In this document: positions 51,890 through 62,186 of the stretch, in pieces | Layout of the letters: the number at the start of each line of letters is the position of its first letter | Position numbering within the stretch: position 1 is the first letter of the stretch | Assembly: GCA_913064775.1 (NCBI GenBank) | Contig: CAJYAD010000004.1 | Coordinates: forward strand, 1 to 64,000 | Length of the DNA stretch: 64,000 nucleotides | Reading direction: 5' to 3' | Source: an uncultured Albidovulum sp. | Lineage (GTDB): Bacteria; Pseudomonadota; Alphaproteobacteria; Rhodobacterales; Rhodobacteraceae | Program-made: the position numbers and the translations under genes | The notes under the pieces: generated by a model | What the model was told of the DNA's origin: nothing | Seen by the model: only the letters and a program-made list of their open reading frames with translations | Databases searched by the model: none

Positions 51890-54286
51890 CTACCTCAGAT
51901 ATTCCGACGACAACAGGTCCGACACCGCCACCAGATCGCGGCGCAGATCCAACAGATCGTCTACTGTCAGGGCCTCGGGTTCGGCCACCGCAAGGCGGGC
52001 CTGCAGCGGCAGGATCGCGCGCATCAGCGCCGAGGGCCGCCCGTCATGGCGCCCGTTCGGCATGCTGGTGGCGAGGGTGAGCATCTCATTCAGTTGAAAC
52101 AAGATGGCGCGCGGGTTGTTGGGATCCAGCGCCAGCAGATCCAGCACGCTGTCGCGCGTCGCCTTGCCACGGTAGCGGCGGCGGTGGGTCATGACGCTGT
52201 CGCCCAGTTCCACCGCGATCTCGGCGGCGCCTTCGGGCGCGGGCGGATCGGTCAGCGAGGCCAGGATCGCGGCCAGCGCATCGGCGCGCTCGACCGCGCG
52301 GCCGAAGGACAGGAAACGCCAGCCGGCGAAGCGGTACATGTTCTCATGCACCAGCCCCGAAAAGCCGGTGACCTTGCGCAGCAGCACCCCGGTCGCGCGG
52401 GCCGCGTCGTCGCCGGGCCTTGCCGTCGCCGCCATCTGATCCAGCGTGCGCGACAGATCCTGCAACGCCGCCCAGCCGTCGACCGAGAAGCGGTCGCGCA
52501 CCTTGCCCGCGCAGGCCCCCGCCGCCGCCAGCGTGGCGGCCACGCCCGACGGGATCGCCTCGGCCACGTCCAGATCGATCGCCGCCATGAACGCCGCCAG
52601 ATGGGCCGGGCCCGGATCGTCCGGGCTGCCGGCCTCCAGCAGGCGCAGCTGATAGGCGCGCACCAGACGAAAGGCGGTCTCGGTCCGCTCGACATAGCGG
52701 CCCAGCCAGTAGAGGTTCTCGGCGGCGCGGCTGGGCAGCGGCTCGGGTTCGACCAACTGGCGGGTGCCGGGGGCCAGCAGCGTCTCATGCGGGACCGGGG
52801 CGTCGGCGACGATCCAGACATCCGCCACCGTGCCGCCGCGCTGCATCGCCAGCGCCGTCGCGTCGTCCGAGGCGCCGATGCGGGCATAGCCGCCGGGCAT
52901 GAAGGTCCAGCCCCGGGGCGTGCGCGCCGCCGTCACCCGCACGGTCATCGGATGCGGCACCAGCACGCCGTCGCGCCAGGCCGGCGCGGTGGACAGGGTG
53001 ACCAGTTCCTGCCCGACCAGAAGTGGGCCCTCCTCATCGATCCAGGCGTCGATCGAGGCCTTGGCGCCGGAACGGAACGCGCCGCCCAGCGCCGTGGTCG
53101 CGCCGATATCCAGCGGCAGGTCGTGCGCCAGCGCGCCGGCGATCATCATGCGGCTGGCGTTTTCTTTCACATAGGCGCGCTCTTTCGGCTGGCCGCACCA
53201 CCAGGTGGCGATATTGGGCAGCCGCAGCGCCTGACCGGTCAGCACCTTGCTGATCTTCGGCAAGAACGCCATCAGCGCGCGCATCTCCAACACGCCAGAG
53301 CCCAGCGCGTTGATCAGGTTCACATTGCCCAGCCGCACCGCATTCACCAGCCCCGGCGTGCCAAGTTGCGAATCCTCCTGCAGTTCCAGCGGGTCCATGT
53401 AATCGGCATCGACCCGCCGCCAGAGCGTGCCCAGCGGCTGCGGCCCCTCGATCGTGCGCACCATCACCGCGCCGTCGCGCACCATGATGTCCTCGCCCTC
53501 CAGCAGCAGCGCGCCGAGGTAGCGGGCGATATAGGTGTGCTCAAAGTAGCTGGCGTTGTTGGGCCCCGGGGTCAGGATCGCGGTGCGCCGGTTGCGGGTG
53601 CCGGGCAGCCCGTCCATCGCGTCGCGGAAAGAGCGAAAGAACCCCGCCAGCCGGTGGATATTCTCGCGCGGGTAAAGGTCGTTGAAGATCCGCGTGGTCG
53701 CCATGCGGTTTTCCAGCGCGAAACCCGCGCCCGAAGGCGCCTGGGTGCGGTCGCCGATCACGAACCAAGAGCCGTCGGGATTGCGGCTGATCTCGAACGA
53801 CACGAGGTGCAGGAAATGCCCCGAGGCCGGTTTCACCCCCACCAGCGGGCGCAGCCATTCGGGGCTGCCCGCCACCAGTTCGGCCGGCAGGTGGCCGTCG
53901 CGCACCAGATCGGCGGGGCCGTAGAGATCGGCCATCACCGCCTCCAGCAGGTCGGCGCGTTGGGTCAGCCCGTCGCAGATGGCCTCCCATTCGGTTTCAT
54001 GGATCAGCACCGGCACCGGGCTGAGCGGCCAGTCGCGTTCCGGCGCGGGCGTGGTGGCGTAGTGGCGGAAATAGACGCCCGCGTCGCGCAGATAGGTGCG
54101 GCCACGGGCGAAATGTTCCTCGATCTGCTCGGGAGTCAGCTTTGCCAGATGGTCGATCAGCGGCCGCCAGACCGGACGCATCGCGCCCTTGGCGTCGAAC
54201 AATTCATCCGCCACCCCCGGCTGCGGGCGGTACCCCGCCAGCAGCGGCGGCAGGTCCGGGCGGCTGGGCGCGCGCTGGCCGCTCAT
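51890..54286 (-). CDS. Circularly permuted ATP-grasp fused to alpha-E domain
   Basis: The 798-residue protein joins two domains often encoded separately. An N-terminal circularly permuted type 2 ATP-grasp ligase (about 60-470; LTPGPNNASYFEHTYIARYLGA, VRTIEGPQPLGTLWRRVDADYMDPLEL, WWCGQPKERAYV) is predicted to form amide bonds with ATP. A C-terminal all-helical alpha-E domain (about 490-798, starting at PSRAAENLYWLGRYVERTETAFRLVRAY) follows. It starts one base after the upstream transglutaminase gene ends. Comparative genomics of ATP-grasp amidoligases predicted peptide-modifying roles for this set; the substrate has not been established. Confidence 0.9.
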   Translation of the reverse strand: MSGQRAPSRPDLPPLLAGYRPQPGVADELFDAKGAMRPVWRPLIDHLAKLTPEQIEEHFARGRTYLRDAGVYFRHYATTPAPERDWPLSPVPVLIHETEWEAICDGLTQRADLLEAVMADLYGPADLVRDGHLPAELVAGSPEWLRPLVGVKPASGHFLHLVSFEISRNPDGSWFVIGDRTQAPSGAGFALENRMATTRIFNDLYPRENIHRLAGFFRSFRDAMDGLPGTRNRRTAILTPGPNNASYFEHTYIARYLGALLLEGEDIMVRDGAVMVRTIEGPQPLGTLWRRVDADYMDPLELQEDSQLGTPGLVNAVRLGNVNLINALGSGVLEMRALMAFLPKISKVLTGQALRLPNIATWWCGQPKERAYVKENASRMMIAGALAHDLPLDIGATTALGGAFRSGAKASIDAWIDEEGPLLVGQELVTLSTAPAWRDGVLVPHPMTVRVTAARTPRGWTFMPGGYARIGASDDATALAMQRGGTVADVWIVADAPVPHETLLAPGTRQLVEPEPLPSRAAENLYWLGRYVERTETAFRLVRAYQLRLLEAGSPDDPGPAHLAAFMAAIDLDVAEAIPSGVAATLAAAGACAGKVRDRFSVDGWAALQDLSRTLDQMAATARPGDDAARATGVLLRKVTGFSGLVHENMYRFAGWRFLSFGRAVERADALAAILASLTDPPAPEGAAEIAVELGDSVMTHRRRYRGKATRDSVLDLLALDPNNPRAILFQLNEMLTLATSMPNGRHDGRPSALMRAILPLQARLAVAEPEALTVDDLLDLRRDLVAVSDLLSSEYLR

Positions 54287-54287
54287 C

Positions 54288-57200
54288 TCAGCTCAGCCCC
54301 GGGGCACGGCGCAGATCAAGCGTCATCGGAAACTCCGGATGGGTCCGCTCCGGCAGGGGGCGGTAGCTGCCGGAACTGTGGCCGAAGGGCTCAAACCGCG
54401 CAAGACGGCGCGCGCCGGCCTCGTTGCCGTTCACCGGGAAGGTGTCGTAGTTGCGCCCGCCCGGATGGGCGACGTGATAGGTGCAGCCGCCCAGCGCCCG
54501 GCCCGACCAGTCGTCATAGATGTCGAAGGTCAGCGGCGCATTGACCGGCAGCACCGGATGCAGCGCCTCGGGCGGCTGCCAGGCCTTGAAGCGCACGCCC
54601 GCCACCGCCTCGCCCGCCGTGTCAGTACGGGTCAGCGGCACCGGGCGGCGGTTGCACATCACCCTGTAGCGGTCGGGATAAAGCGTGGTCAGCTTCACCT
54701 GCAGCCGCTCGACCGAGCTGTCAGTATAGCGCACGGTGCCGCCGATCGCACCGGTCTCGCCCAGCACATGCCAGGGTTCCAGTGCCTGACGCAGTTCCAG
54801 CTTGGTGCCCTCGACCTCGACCTCGCCGCAGAAGGGAAAGCGGAATTCGGCCTGGGCCTCGTACCAGATCGGATCGACCGGGTAGCCGTGGGCGGCCAGA
54901 TCGGCCAGCAGATCGCGGAAATCCTGCCACAGGAAATGCGGCAGCATGAAGCGGTCGTGCAGCACCGTGCCCCAGCGCACCGGGGTGCCGGTGATCGGCG
55001 CCTTCCAGCAGCGCGCGATGATCGCCCGCAGCAGCAGTTGCTGGGCAAGGTTCATGCGCGGATGCGGCGGCATTTCAAACCCGCGGAATTCTACCAGGCC
55101 CAGCCGCCCGGTGGGGCCGTCGGGGGAAAAGAGCTTGTCGATGCAGATCTCGGCGCGGTGGGTGTTGCCGGTCACATCGGTCAGCATGTTACGCAGCAGC
55201 CGATCCACCAGCCAGGGCGGCGGCGTCTTGCCCCCATCCGGGCCCTCCCCCGGCGCCGAGATCTGGGCCAGCGCAATCTCCAGCTCATAGAGCGTGTCGT
55301 GGCGGGCCTCGTCGATCCGTGGCGCCTGGCTGGTCGGGCCGATGAACAGGCCCGAGAACAGGTAGCTGAGCGACGGGTGCCGCTGCCACGTCAGGATCAG
55401 CGAGCGCAGCAGGTCCGGGCGGCGCAGGAAGGGGCTGTCGTTCAGCGTGGCGCCGCCGACGACCACATGGTTGCCGCCCCCGGTGCCGGTGTGGCGGCCG
55501 TCGATCATGAACTTGTCGGCGCCCAGACGGCATTGGCGCGCCTCTTCATAGATCGCCTCGGTGGTGGCGACGCAATCGTCCCAGCTGTGGGCGGGGTGGA
55601 TGTTCACCTCGATCACCCCCGGGTCGGGGGCCACGCGGATCACGTTCATCCGTGGATCATCGGGCGGCGCGTAGCCCTCGATATGGACCTTGAGGCCGGC
55701 GTCGCGGGCGGCGTCCTCGGCGGCGGCAAGCAGATCGAGGTAATCCTCCAGCGACTCGACCGGCGGCATGAAGATGCAAAGCCGGCCGTCGCGCGGCTCG
55801 ACCGACAGCGCGGTGCGCACGGCGTCGGCGCCCAGCTCTTGCGCGACGATGTCCTGCGCGGGGCCGGTGGGCGCCGGGGCCGAGACCGGCTGGCGGTGTT
55901 CGGGGGTGGCCTCGGGCAGGCCGCCTTCGGTGCGGGCCTCGGCGTGGTAATCGGGCAGCGGGCCCCGCGGGGCGCTGGGGTCGACGATATAGGTATAGGG
56001 GAATTGCGCCGGCGGCACATGCGGCAGCGTGCCCAGCGGCAGCCGGTAGCCCACCGGACTGTCGCCGGGGACCAGATAGAGATGGCCGCGCCGCGGGGTC
56101 CATTTCTCGGACCGCCAGCGCGGCCCCGTGGCCTTCGCCTGCCAGCGCTGGATCGGCAGGATATAGCCCGAAGGCTCGGTCAGCCCGCGTTCGAAGACCC
56201 GGGCGATGCGGGCGCGTTCCTCGGGGTCCTTGAGCTTGCTGTTCTCGGGGGTCACGTTCTCGGGCAGGTTGCCTTCCTTGATGATCCACTCGGCCGGATC
56301 CTCATAGGCCGGCACCACCAGATCCGGCGCCACCCCCAGCCGTTCGGCCATGCCCGCCAGCAGTTGCGCGGCCTGATCCGGGCCGGCGCCGGTCTGTTCG
56401 GCCTCCTGCGCGATCAGGCCCTCGTCGCGCCAGACCGGCTTGTCGTCGCGCCGCCAGTACAGCGAGAAGGTCCAGCGCGGCAGGGTCTCGCCCGGGTACC
56501 ACTTCCCCTGACCGTAATGCAGAAAGCCGCCCGGCGCGAAACGGTCGCGCAGGCGCCGGATCAGCCGGTCCGCCAGTTCGCGCTTGATCGGGCCGACGGC
56601 CTCGGTGTTCCACTCGGCGCTCTCGAAATCGTCGATCGAGACGAAGGTGGGCTCTCCCCCCATGGTCAGGCGCACATCGCCCGCCGCAAGATCCGCATCG
56701 ACCTTGCGGCCCAGATCGTTCAGCCGGCCCCAGGCCTCGTCCGAGAACGGCTTGGTGATGCGCGGATGTTCCGCGACCCGCCGCACCTGCATGTCGAAAT
56801 CGAAGCTGACCTCGGGGGCGCCGGCGCTTTGGTAGCCGCCCGAAATCGGCGCGGCATTGCGGTAATGCGGCGTCGCGGCCAGCGGGATATGGCTTTCGCC
56901 TGCCAAGAGGCCACTGGTCGGATCAAGGCCGACCCAGCCCGCGCCGGGCAGGTAGACCTCAACCCAGGCGTGCAGGTCGGTGAAGTCGTGATCGGTCCCC
57001 GAAGGCCCGTCGAGCGCCTTCACATCCGGGGTCAGCTGGATCAGATAGCCCGAGACGAAGCGCGCGGCAAAGCCCAGATGGCGCAGCACCTGCACCAGCA
57101 GCCAGCTGGAATCGCGGCACGATCCGCGCCCCGCCGTCAGGGTTTCCTCGGGCGTCTGCACCCCCGGCTCCATCCGGATGGTGTAGTCGACGCTGTTGGC

Positions 57201-57656
57201 CACATGGCCGTTCAGCGCGACCAGGAAATTCACCGTGCCGCGCTCGCCCTTCGGGAGGGTTTCAAGGAACTGCGCCAGTTTCGGGCCCACGGGTTCGGGC
57301 GCGCGGTAGATCGTCAGGTCGTCGCGCAGATCGTCGGGGTAGTCGAAGGGCCAGGACTCGGCCGCCTCCTCGACGAAGAAGTCGAACGGGTTGTAGACGG
57401 TCATGTCGGCAGTCAGGTCGACCTCGATCTTCAGCTCGCGCACCGGGTCGGGGAAGACGAAGCGCGCCAGCCAGTTGCCGTAGGGGTCCTGCTGGTGGTT
57501 CACGAAATGCCCGCCGGGCGAGACCTTCAGCGAATGCGACAGCACCCTTGTGCGGCTTTGTGGTGCCGGGCGCAGGCGGATGATCTGCGGCGAAAGCGTG
57601 ACCGGACGGTCATAGATGTAATGGGTCCGGTGATAGATACTTGCATAAATGGCCAT
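54288..57656 (-). CDS. Large transglutaminase / DUF2126 fusion protein
   Basis: The 1,122-residue protein has a transglutaminase domain (about 1-275) with the triad C180 ([11 protein letters not shown]), H229 (LHAWVEVYL) and D245 (VGLDPTSG), then a long DUF2126 domain (about 300-1110) with conserved stretches such as [16 protein letters not shown] and [14 protein letters not shown]. The DUF2126 part has been related to ligase-type enzymes. I start at 57656 ([13 protein letters not shown]), the family's usual start; the open frame upstream is not conserved-looking. It leads the three-gene peptide-modification group and follows the amidase gene by 155 bases. Confidence 0.9.
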   Translation of the reverse strand: MAIYASIYHRTHYIYDRPVTLSPQIIRLRPAPQSRTRVLSHSLKVSPGGHFVNHQQDPYGNWLARFVFPDPVRELKIEVDLTADMTVYNPFDFFVEEAAESWPFDYPDDLRDDLTIYRAPEPVGPKLAQFLETLPKGERGTVNFLVALNGHVANSVDYTIRMEPGVQTPEETLTAGRGSCRDSSWLLVQVLRHLGFAARFVSGYLIQLTPDVKALDGPSGTDHDFTDLHAWVEVYLPGAGWVGLDPTSGLLAGESHIPLAATPHYRNAAPISGGYQSAGAPEVSFDFDMQVRRVAEHPRITKPFSDEAWGRLNDLGRKVDADLAAGDVRLTMGGEPTFVSIDDFESAEWNTEAVGPIKRELADRLIRRLRDRFAPGGFLHYGQGKWYPGETLPRWTFSLYWRRDDKPVWRDEGLIAQEAEQTGAGPDQAAQLLAGMAERLGVAPDLVVPAYEDPAEWIIKEGNLPENVTPENSKLKDPEERARIARVFERGLTEPSGYILPIQRWQAKATGPRWRSEKWTPRRGHLYLVPGDSPVGYRLPLGTLPHVPPAQFPYTYIVDPSAPRGPLPDYHAEARTEGGLPEATPEHRQPVSAPAPTGPAQDIVAQELGADAVRTALSVEPRDGRLCIFMPPVESLEDYLDLLAAAEDAARDAGLKVHIEGYAPPDDPRMNVIRVAPDPGVIEVNIHPAHSWDDCVATTEAIYEEARQCRLGADKFMIDGRHTGTGGGNHVVVGGATLNDSPFLRRPDLLRSLILTWQRHPSLSYLFSGLFIGPTSQAPRIDEARHDTLYELEIALAQISAPGEGPDGGKTPPPWLVDRLLRNMLTDVTGNTHRAEICIDKLFSPDGPTGRLGLVEFRGFEMPPHPRMNLAQQLLLRAIIARCWKAPITGTPVRWGTVLHDRFMLPHFLWQDFRDLLADLAAHGYPVDPIWYEAQAEFRFPFCGEVEVEGTKLELRQALEPWHVLGETGAIGGTVRYTDSSVERLQVKLTTLYPDRYRVMCNRRPVPLTRTDTAGEAVAGVRFKAWQPPEALHPVLPVNAPLTFDIYDDWSGRALGGCTYHVAHPGGRNYDTFPVNGNEAGARRLARFEPFGHSSGSYRPLPERTHPEFPMTLDLRRAPGLS

Positions 57657-57811
57657 GATCCGCCGCCGATCGGGTTGGTGTGCCCTCCCTGTATGGGGGA
57701 AATTGCGGCGTTCGCCCATAGCGGCCTGAGGTTCTTTGCCGTCCACAGGGCAAATCGGCGCCGACGACGCCTACGGATTGACCATTTCGCTGGCCCGGGA
57801 CTGGCCCGGGA
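57657..57811. promoter_or_regulatory. 155-base gap between the amidase and transglutaminase genes
   Basis: This is the only gap over 100 bases in the leftward series from 63.2 to 51 kb, and may hold an internal promoter for the three-gene group. It contains a tandem CTGGCCCGGGA-type repeat near 57790-57810, which overlaps no clear promoter box. Confidence 0.35.
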
Positions 57812-59458
57812 TCAGTCCGGCAGGCCCGGACGCTCCGCCGCCACGCCAAGGCGGGCCTCCAGCGCGCGGCCCAGGCCCAGGATCGTGCCCTCGTCAAACA
57901 GCCGCCCCCAAAGCGAGATGCCATGCGGCACCCGGTAGGGCGTACCCGGCGCGATCATCGGCGACTGCGCGCCCAGCGTGTTACGCGGCCTTGTCCCCGA
58001 TTGCACGAAGCCCGCGCGCAGATGCAGGCAGGGATGCCCGGTCATGTTGGTGATCAGCAGCATCGGGCTGGTGTTGAACGGCCCGATCACCGCATCGACA
58101 TCGCGAAACACCGCGTCCATCGCCTGCATCACGCGAAAGCGCAGCCGGTCAAGCTGCACATGATCCACCGCCGACAGGAACCGCGCCATGCGAAACCGGT
58201 TCGGCCAGGCGCCCACGTCCTGGCGGGTCAGCAGGTCGTCGGCATCGCTTTGGGTCAGATCCTCGAAGATCGCGGCCGCTTCGGCGCTGAGGATCTCCAT
58301 CAGCGCGCCATAGGGCAGATCGGGCAGCCGGATTTCCTTCAGCGTCACGCCCAGACCGCGCGCGGCCTCCAGCGCGGCGCGGTCCACATCGGTCGCGCCC
58401 GCCGCATCCTCGAACGCCGCCGGCAGATAGCCAAGCCGCAGGCCTTCCAGCCCCGCCCCCGCGTCATAGCCAAAGGGCGCGTCGATGCCGTCGCGGTCGC
58501 CCGGCTCGGCGCCGTTCAGCGCCGCCAGCACCATCGCGGTATCCTCGACGCCCCGGCAGATCGGCCCGATCTTGTCGAGCGAGGGGCACAGCACCATCGC
58601 GCCGCGCCGCGGCACCCGGCCGAAGCTGGGGCGCAGGCCGGTGGCGCCGCAACGCTGGCTGGGGTTGGTGATAGAACCCATCGTCTCGGTCCCGATGGCA
58701 AAGCCGCAAAGCCCCGCCGCGACGGCCGAGGCCGAACCGGCCGACGACCCGCCCGACCCCTCGTTCAGGTTCCAGGGATTGCGGGTGGTGCCGCCGTACC
58801 AGACATCGCCCATCGCCAGCGCGCCGAGGCTGGATTTACCCAAAAGCACCGCCCCCGCTTCGTGCAGCCGTTCGACCACCGCCGCATTGCTGTCGGGGAT
58901 GCAGTCGCGGAAGGGTTCCGCCCCCCAGCCGGTCGCAATGCCCTCGGTGTCGAACAGATCCTTCACCGCATAGGGGATGCCCTGCAGCGGCCCCAGATCG
59001 GTGCCCGCGGCGCGCAGCTGGTCGGCGCGGTCGGCCTCGGCCAGCGCGCGGTGGGGGGTGACCGCGGCGAAGCAGAAAAGCCGCGGGTTCAGCGCCTCGA
59101 TCCGGGCAAGGTAGATCTCGGTCAGCGCGCGGCTGGTCAGCGCGCCCCGGGCCAGCCAGGCCGCCAGCACCGGCACCGGCGCGAAGGCGATGTCCTCGGG
59201 GTCCTCGGGCAGCGGGCCGGGGTCGATGTCGGAAAACCGCAGCAGCCCCGGGGCGGGCATGCTGAAATCGCCCAACCGAGGGTCGAAGCGCAGCGCCGGC
59301 AGATCGGCATTGTCGAAGCTCAGCTTGCGGCGGGCGGCGGCGGACAGGATCTGCGCCTCGATGCCTTCGGCGATCAGGGCGCGCTCGCCCTCGGTGTAGC
59401 GCACGCCGGCCAGCACCTCGGCGGCGGCGATGTCGGCGGCCTTGATCTTGCCCGTCAT
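57812..59458 (-). CDS. Amidase-signature family hydrolase
   Basis: The 548-residue protein has the amidase triad: K166 (YAVKDLFDTEG), S238 in GSGGSSAGSA as the cis-serine, and the nucleophile S262 (METMGSITNP-type loop), 24 residues later as in the family. It is longer at the N-terminus than GatA-type enzymes. The substrate is unknown; with peptide transport and gamma-glutamyltransferase genes upstream, an amide released from imported peptides is plausible. It starts one base after the gamma-glutamyltransferase gene ends. Confidence 0.9.
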   Translation of the reverse strand: MTGKIKAADIAAAEVLAGVRYTEGERALIAEGIEAQILSAAARRKLSFDNADLPALRFDPRLGDFSMPAPGLLRFSDIDPGPLPEDPEDIAFAPVPVLAAWLARGALTSRALTEIYLARIEALNPRLFCFAAVTPHRALAEADRADQLRAAGTDLGPLQGIPYAVKDLFDTEGIATGWGAEPFRDCIPDSNAAVVERLHEAGAVLLGKSSLGALAMGDVWYGGTTRNPWNLNEGSGGSSAGSASAVAAGLCGFAIGTETMGSITNPSQRCGATGLRPSFGRVPRRGAMVLCPSLDKIGPICRGVEDTAMVLAALNGAEPGDRDGIDAPFGYDAGAGLEGLRLGYLPAAFEDAAGATDVDRAALEAARGLGVTLKEIRLPDLPYGALMEILSAEAAAIFEDLTQSDADDLLTRQDVGAWPNRFRMARFLSAVDHVQLDRLRFRVMQAMDAVFRDVDAVIGPFNTSPMLLITNMTGHPCLHLRAGFVQSGTRPRNTLGAQSPMIAPGTPYRVPHGISLWGRLFDEGTILGLGRALEARLGVAAERPGLPD

Positions 59459-59459
59459 C

Positions 59460-61277
59460 CTAGCGCCCCACCGCATAGGCCTGCATCAGGCGCGGCGTCG
59501 CGGCGGCGCGCATCAGGCCAGAGGCATCGCGCTGCGCCGCGGTCAGGCGGCCCACCGTCCAGGGTTCGGCCACCTCGACGCGGTGGCCACGGGCGCGCAG
59601 ATCGGCGATCGCCGCCTCGCCCAGCGCCGGTTCCACCATCAGATGCCCGGGGTTCACCCCGCGCGGATAGAACGAGGCCTGGAAGCTGGTGGTGTGGAAC
59701 AGCGGCGCGTCGATCGCCTGTTGCAGATTGGCGCCCGAATGCACCAGCCGCAGCAGGAAGATCAGCTGCCACTGGTCCTGCTGGTCGCCGCCGGGGGTGC
59801 CGAACGCCAGCCGCGCCCCGCCCGGCCGCGCCGCCATTGAGGGCGACAGCGTCGTGCGCGGCCGCGCGCCGGGCTTCAGCGAGGTCGCCAGCCCCTCATC
59901 CAGCCAGAACATCTGCGCGCGCGAATTCAGCGGCATCCCCAGCCCCGGCACCACCGGAGAGCTTTGCAGCCAGCCCCCCGACGGCGTCGCCGAGATCGCG
60001 TTGCCCCAGCGGTCGATCACGTCGATATGGACGGTGTCGCCCCGTTTCTCGGTCGGATGCTTCTTGGTCGGCTGTTTCTCGGTCAGGTGGGCCATGGTCG
60101 GCTCTCCGGCGCCGATGCCGGTGGCCAGCGTCTCGCGCGCGGCGCGCTCGACCGCCGCCGCCGCCCAGTCCTCATGCCCCGCGATCACGCCGGGGCGCTG
60201 GTCGAGCGAGGCCCGGGCGCCGATCAGCGCGGCGCGGGTCTTGGCATAGTCGCGCGACAAGAGCGTCTCGATGGGGATGACAGCGAAATCGGGATCGCCG
60301 TAATAGGCCTCCCGGTCGGCGAAGGACAGTTTCATCGCCTCGGTCACGACATGGACAAAGTCGGCGCCGTTCGGGTCCATCGACGCGACGTCAGTGCCTT
60401 CCAGCGTGCGCAGCGATTGCAGCAGGCCGGGGCTTTGCGCCCAGGGGCCGGGTTTGAACACCTCCCAGCCGTGGTAATCGACCGAAAGCGGCGCCTCGTA
60501 GCTGGCCTGCCAACCCGCCATGTCCTGCCCGGTCAGCACGCCCTTGCGGCGCCCGCCGGCGGCGTCCATCACGCAGGCGTCGCGCATCCAGCCGTCGATC
60601 GCCTCGGCGATGAAGCCCTGCGAAAAGGCCATGCGGGCGGCGTCGATCTGGGCGGCGCGGGCGGATTTGGCCTCGGCCTCGGCCAACAGGCGCTCCCAGG
60701 TGTCGGCGAGGTCGGGATTGCGAAACAGCGCCTCGGCTTCGGGCACCTGCCCGCCGGGCAGCCAGGTGGCGTAGGAGCTGGGCCATTCGTCACGGAAGAA
60801 ATCGGCCAGCCCCGCGATGGTGTTGGCCACCCGCGGCAGCATCGGATGACCGGCGCGGGCGTAGTGGATCGCCGGTTCCAGAACCTCGCGCAGCGACAGC
60901 CGGCCATGATCGCGCAAGATCAGCATCCAGCCGTCGAAGGCGCCCGGCACCACCGTGGCCAGCAGGCCCGAGCCGGGGATCATCTCCAGCCCCTCGGCGC
61001 GGTAATGCGCGATGGTGGCACCCGCCGGCGCGACGCCCTGACCGCAGACCACGGTGGGGCGATCCTCGCCCGCCGGCCAGATCATCGCCGGCAGATCGCC
61101 CAGCGGCCCGTTCAGATGCGGCTCGACCACATGCAGCACGAAGGCCATGGCCACGGCCGCGTCGAAGGCATTGCCGCCCTGTTCCAGCATCCGCATCCCC
61201 ACGGCGGAGGCGATCCAGTGGGTCGAGGTGGCGACGCCGAAGGTGCCAAGGATCTCGGGGCGTGTGGTAAAGCTCAT
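59460..61277 (-). CDS. Gamma-glutamyltransferase family protein
   Basis: The 605-residue Ntn-hydrolase should self-cleave before T415 (KRGDTVHIDVID), the nucleophile that hydrolyses or transfers gamma-glutamyl groups. Both large- and small-subunit segments are complete. Just before the site lies an unusual lysine-rich insertion, TEKQP-TKKHP-TEKRG (398-412). I see no signal peptide, so it may act in the cytoplasm on imported peptides. It sits between permease and amidase genes in one operon. Confidence 0.92.
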   Translation of the reverse strand: MSFTTRPEILGTFGVATSTHWIASAVGMRMLEQGGNAFDAAVAMAFVLHVVEPHLNGPLGDLPAMIWPAGEDRPTVVCGQGVAPAGATIAHYRAEGLEMIPGSGLLATVVPGAFDGWMLILRDHGRLSLREVLEPAIHYARAGHPMLPRVANTIAGLADFFRDEWPSSYATWLPGGQVPEAEALFRNPDLADTWERLLAEAEAKSARAAQIDAARMAFSQGFIAEAIDGWMRDACVMDAAGGRRKGVLTGQDMAGWQASYEAPLSVDYHGWEVFKPGPWAQSPGLLQSLRTLEGTDVASMDPNGADFVHVVTEAMKLSFADREAYYGDPDFAVIPIETLLSRDYAKTRAALIGARASLDQRPGVIAGHEDWAAAAVERAARETLATGIGAGEPTMAHLTEKQPTKKHPTEKRGDTVHIDVIDRWGNAISATPSGGWLQSSPVVPGLGMPLNSRAQMFWLDEGLATSLKPGARPRTTLSPSMAARPGGARLAFGTPGGDQQDQWQLIFLLRLVHSGANLQQAIDAPLFHTTSFQASFYPRGVNPGHLMVEPALGEAAIADLRARGHRVEVAEPWTVGRLTAAQRDASGLMRAAATPRLMQAYAVGR

Positions 61278-61316
61278 GTTCGGTATCCCTGCCTCTGTCG
61301 GGGAAATGCGGTTCGG

Positions 61317-62186
61317 TCAGGTATCGCGCGGGTCAAGCGCATCGCGCAACCCGTCGCCGACCAGATTGAAGCCCAGCACCACCAGGAAGATCGCGATGCC
61401 CGGCCATAGCGCCATCCACGGCGACTGATCCAGAAAGTTCTTCGCCACGTTCAGCATCGACCCCCAGGACGGCGCCGGTGGCTGCTGGCCAAGGCCCAGG
61501 AAGGACAGCGAGGCTTCGGCGATGATCGCGTTGGCGATCGACAGGGTGGCCTGCACCAGGATCGGCGGAAAGATGTTGGGCAGGATGTAGCGCCAGACCA
61601 GCGCCACATGGCCGATGCCGATCGCATGGGCGCTTTCGACGTAATCCTCGGTCAGCACATCCATCGTCTGGGCGCGCGACAGGCGGATGAAGACCGGCAT
61701 CGCCGACAGGCCGATGGCGATCATCGCATTGGTCAGCGACGGCCCCAGGAAGGCGGCCAGCGCGATCGCGAGGATCAGGAAGGGCGCGGCCAGCAGCGCC
61801 TCGGTCATGCGGCTGATCGCGGCGTCGGTCCAGCCGCGCAAGTACCCCGCCGCCACCCCCAGCGGCACCCCCAGCGCCACCGCGATCGCGACCGAGATCA
61901 CCCCCGCCAGCAGCGAGGCCCGCGCGCCCCAGATCATCCGCGACAGGATATCGCGGCCGATGTCGTCGGTACCGAACCAGTGCAGCGCCGAGGGCGGCTT
62001 GCGCACCTCGGTCCAGCTTGTGGCGATCGGGCTGTCGATCGGCAGGATCGGCGCGGCAATGGCGATCAGGATGAAAAAGGCCACCAGCACGAAGCCGACC
62101 AGCGCCGCCGGATTGGCGCGTAGCTTCTTCCAGGCGCGGTTTTCACGCCGGGGCAGCGGCGAAAGCTCGGTCAGAACGGTGCTCAT
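61317..62186 (-). CDS. Dipeptide/oligopeptide ABC transporter permease (DppC-like)
   Basis: The 289-residue inner-membrane protein has the DppC layout: an N-terminal helix (29-50), then a core with five further helices and the EAA loop (EDYVESAHAIGIGHVALVWRYILPNIFP). It starts at 62186 in an ATGA overlap with the DppB-type gene. The ATPase subunits are not in the window. Substrate specificity (peptides, nickel or glutathione) cannot be told from the permease. Confidence 0.93.
   Translation of the reverse strand: MSTVLTELSPLPRRENRAWKKLRANPAALVGFVLVAFFILIAIAAPILPIDSPIATSWTEVRKPPSALHWFGTDDIGRDILSRMIWGARASLLAGVISVAIAVALGVPLGVAAGYLRGWTDAAISRMTEALLAAPFLILAIALAAFLGPSLTNAMIAIGLSAMPVFIRLSRAQTMDVLTEDYVESAHAIGIGHVALVWRYILPNIFPPILVQATLSIANAIIAEASLSFLGLGQQPPAPSWGSMLNVAKNFLDQSPWMALWPGIAIFLVVLGFNLVGDGLRDALDPRDT

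Noticed and set aside
51890-57746. Long plus-strand frames opposite the ATP-grasp and transglutaminase genes
   Set aside because: Same GC-driven effect; composition is low in hydrophobic blocks, and the minus strand encodes recognisable domains throughout.
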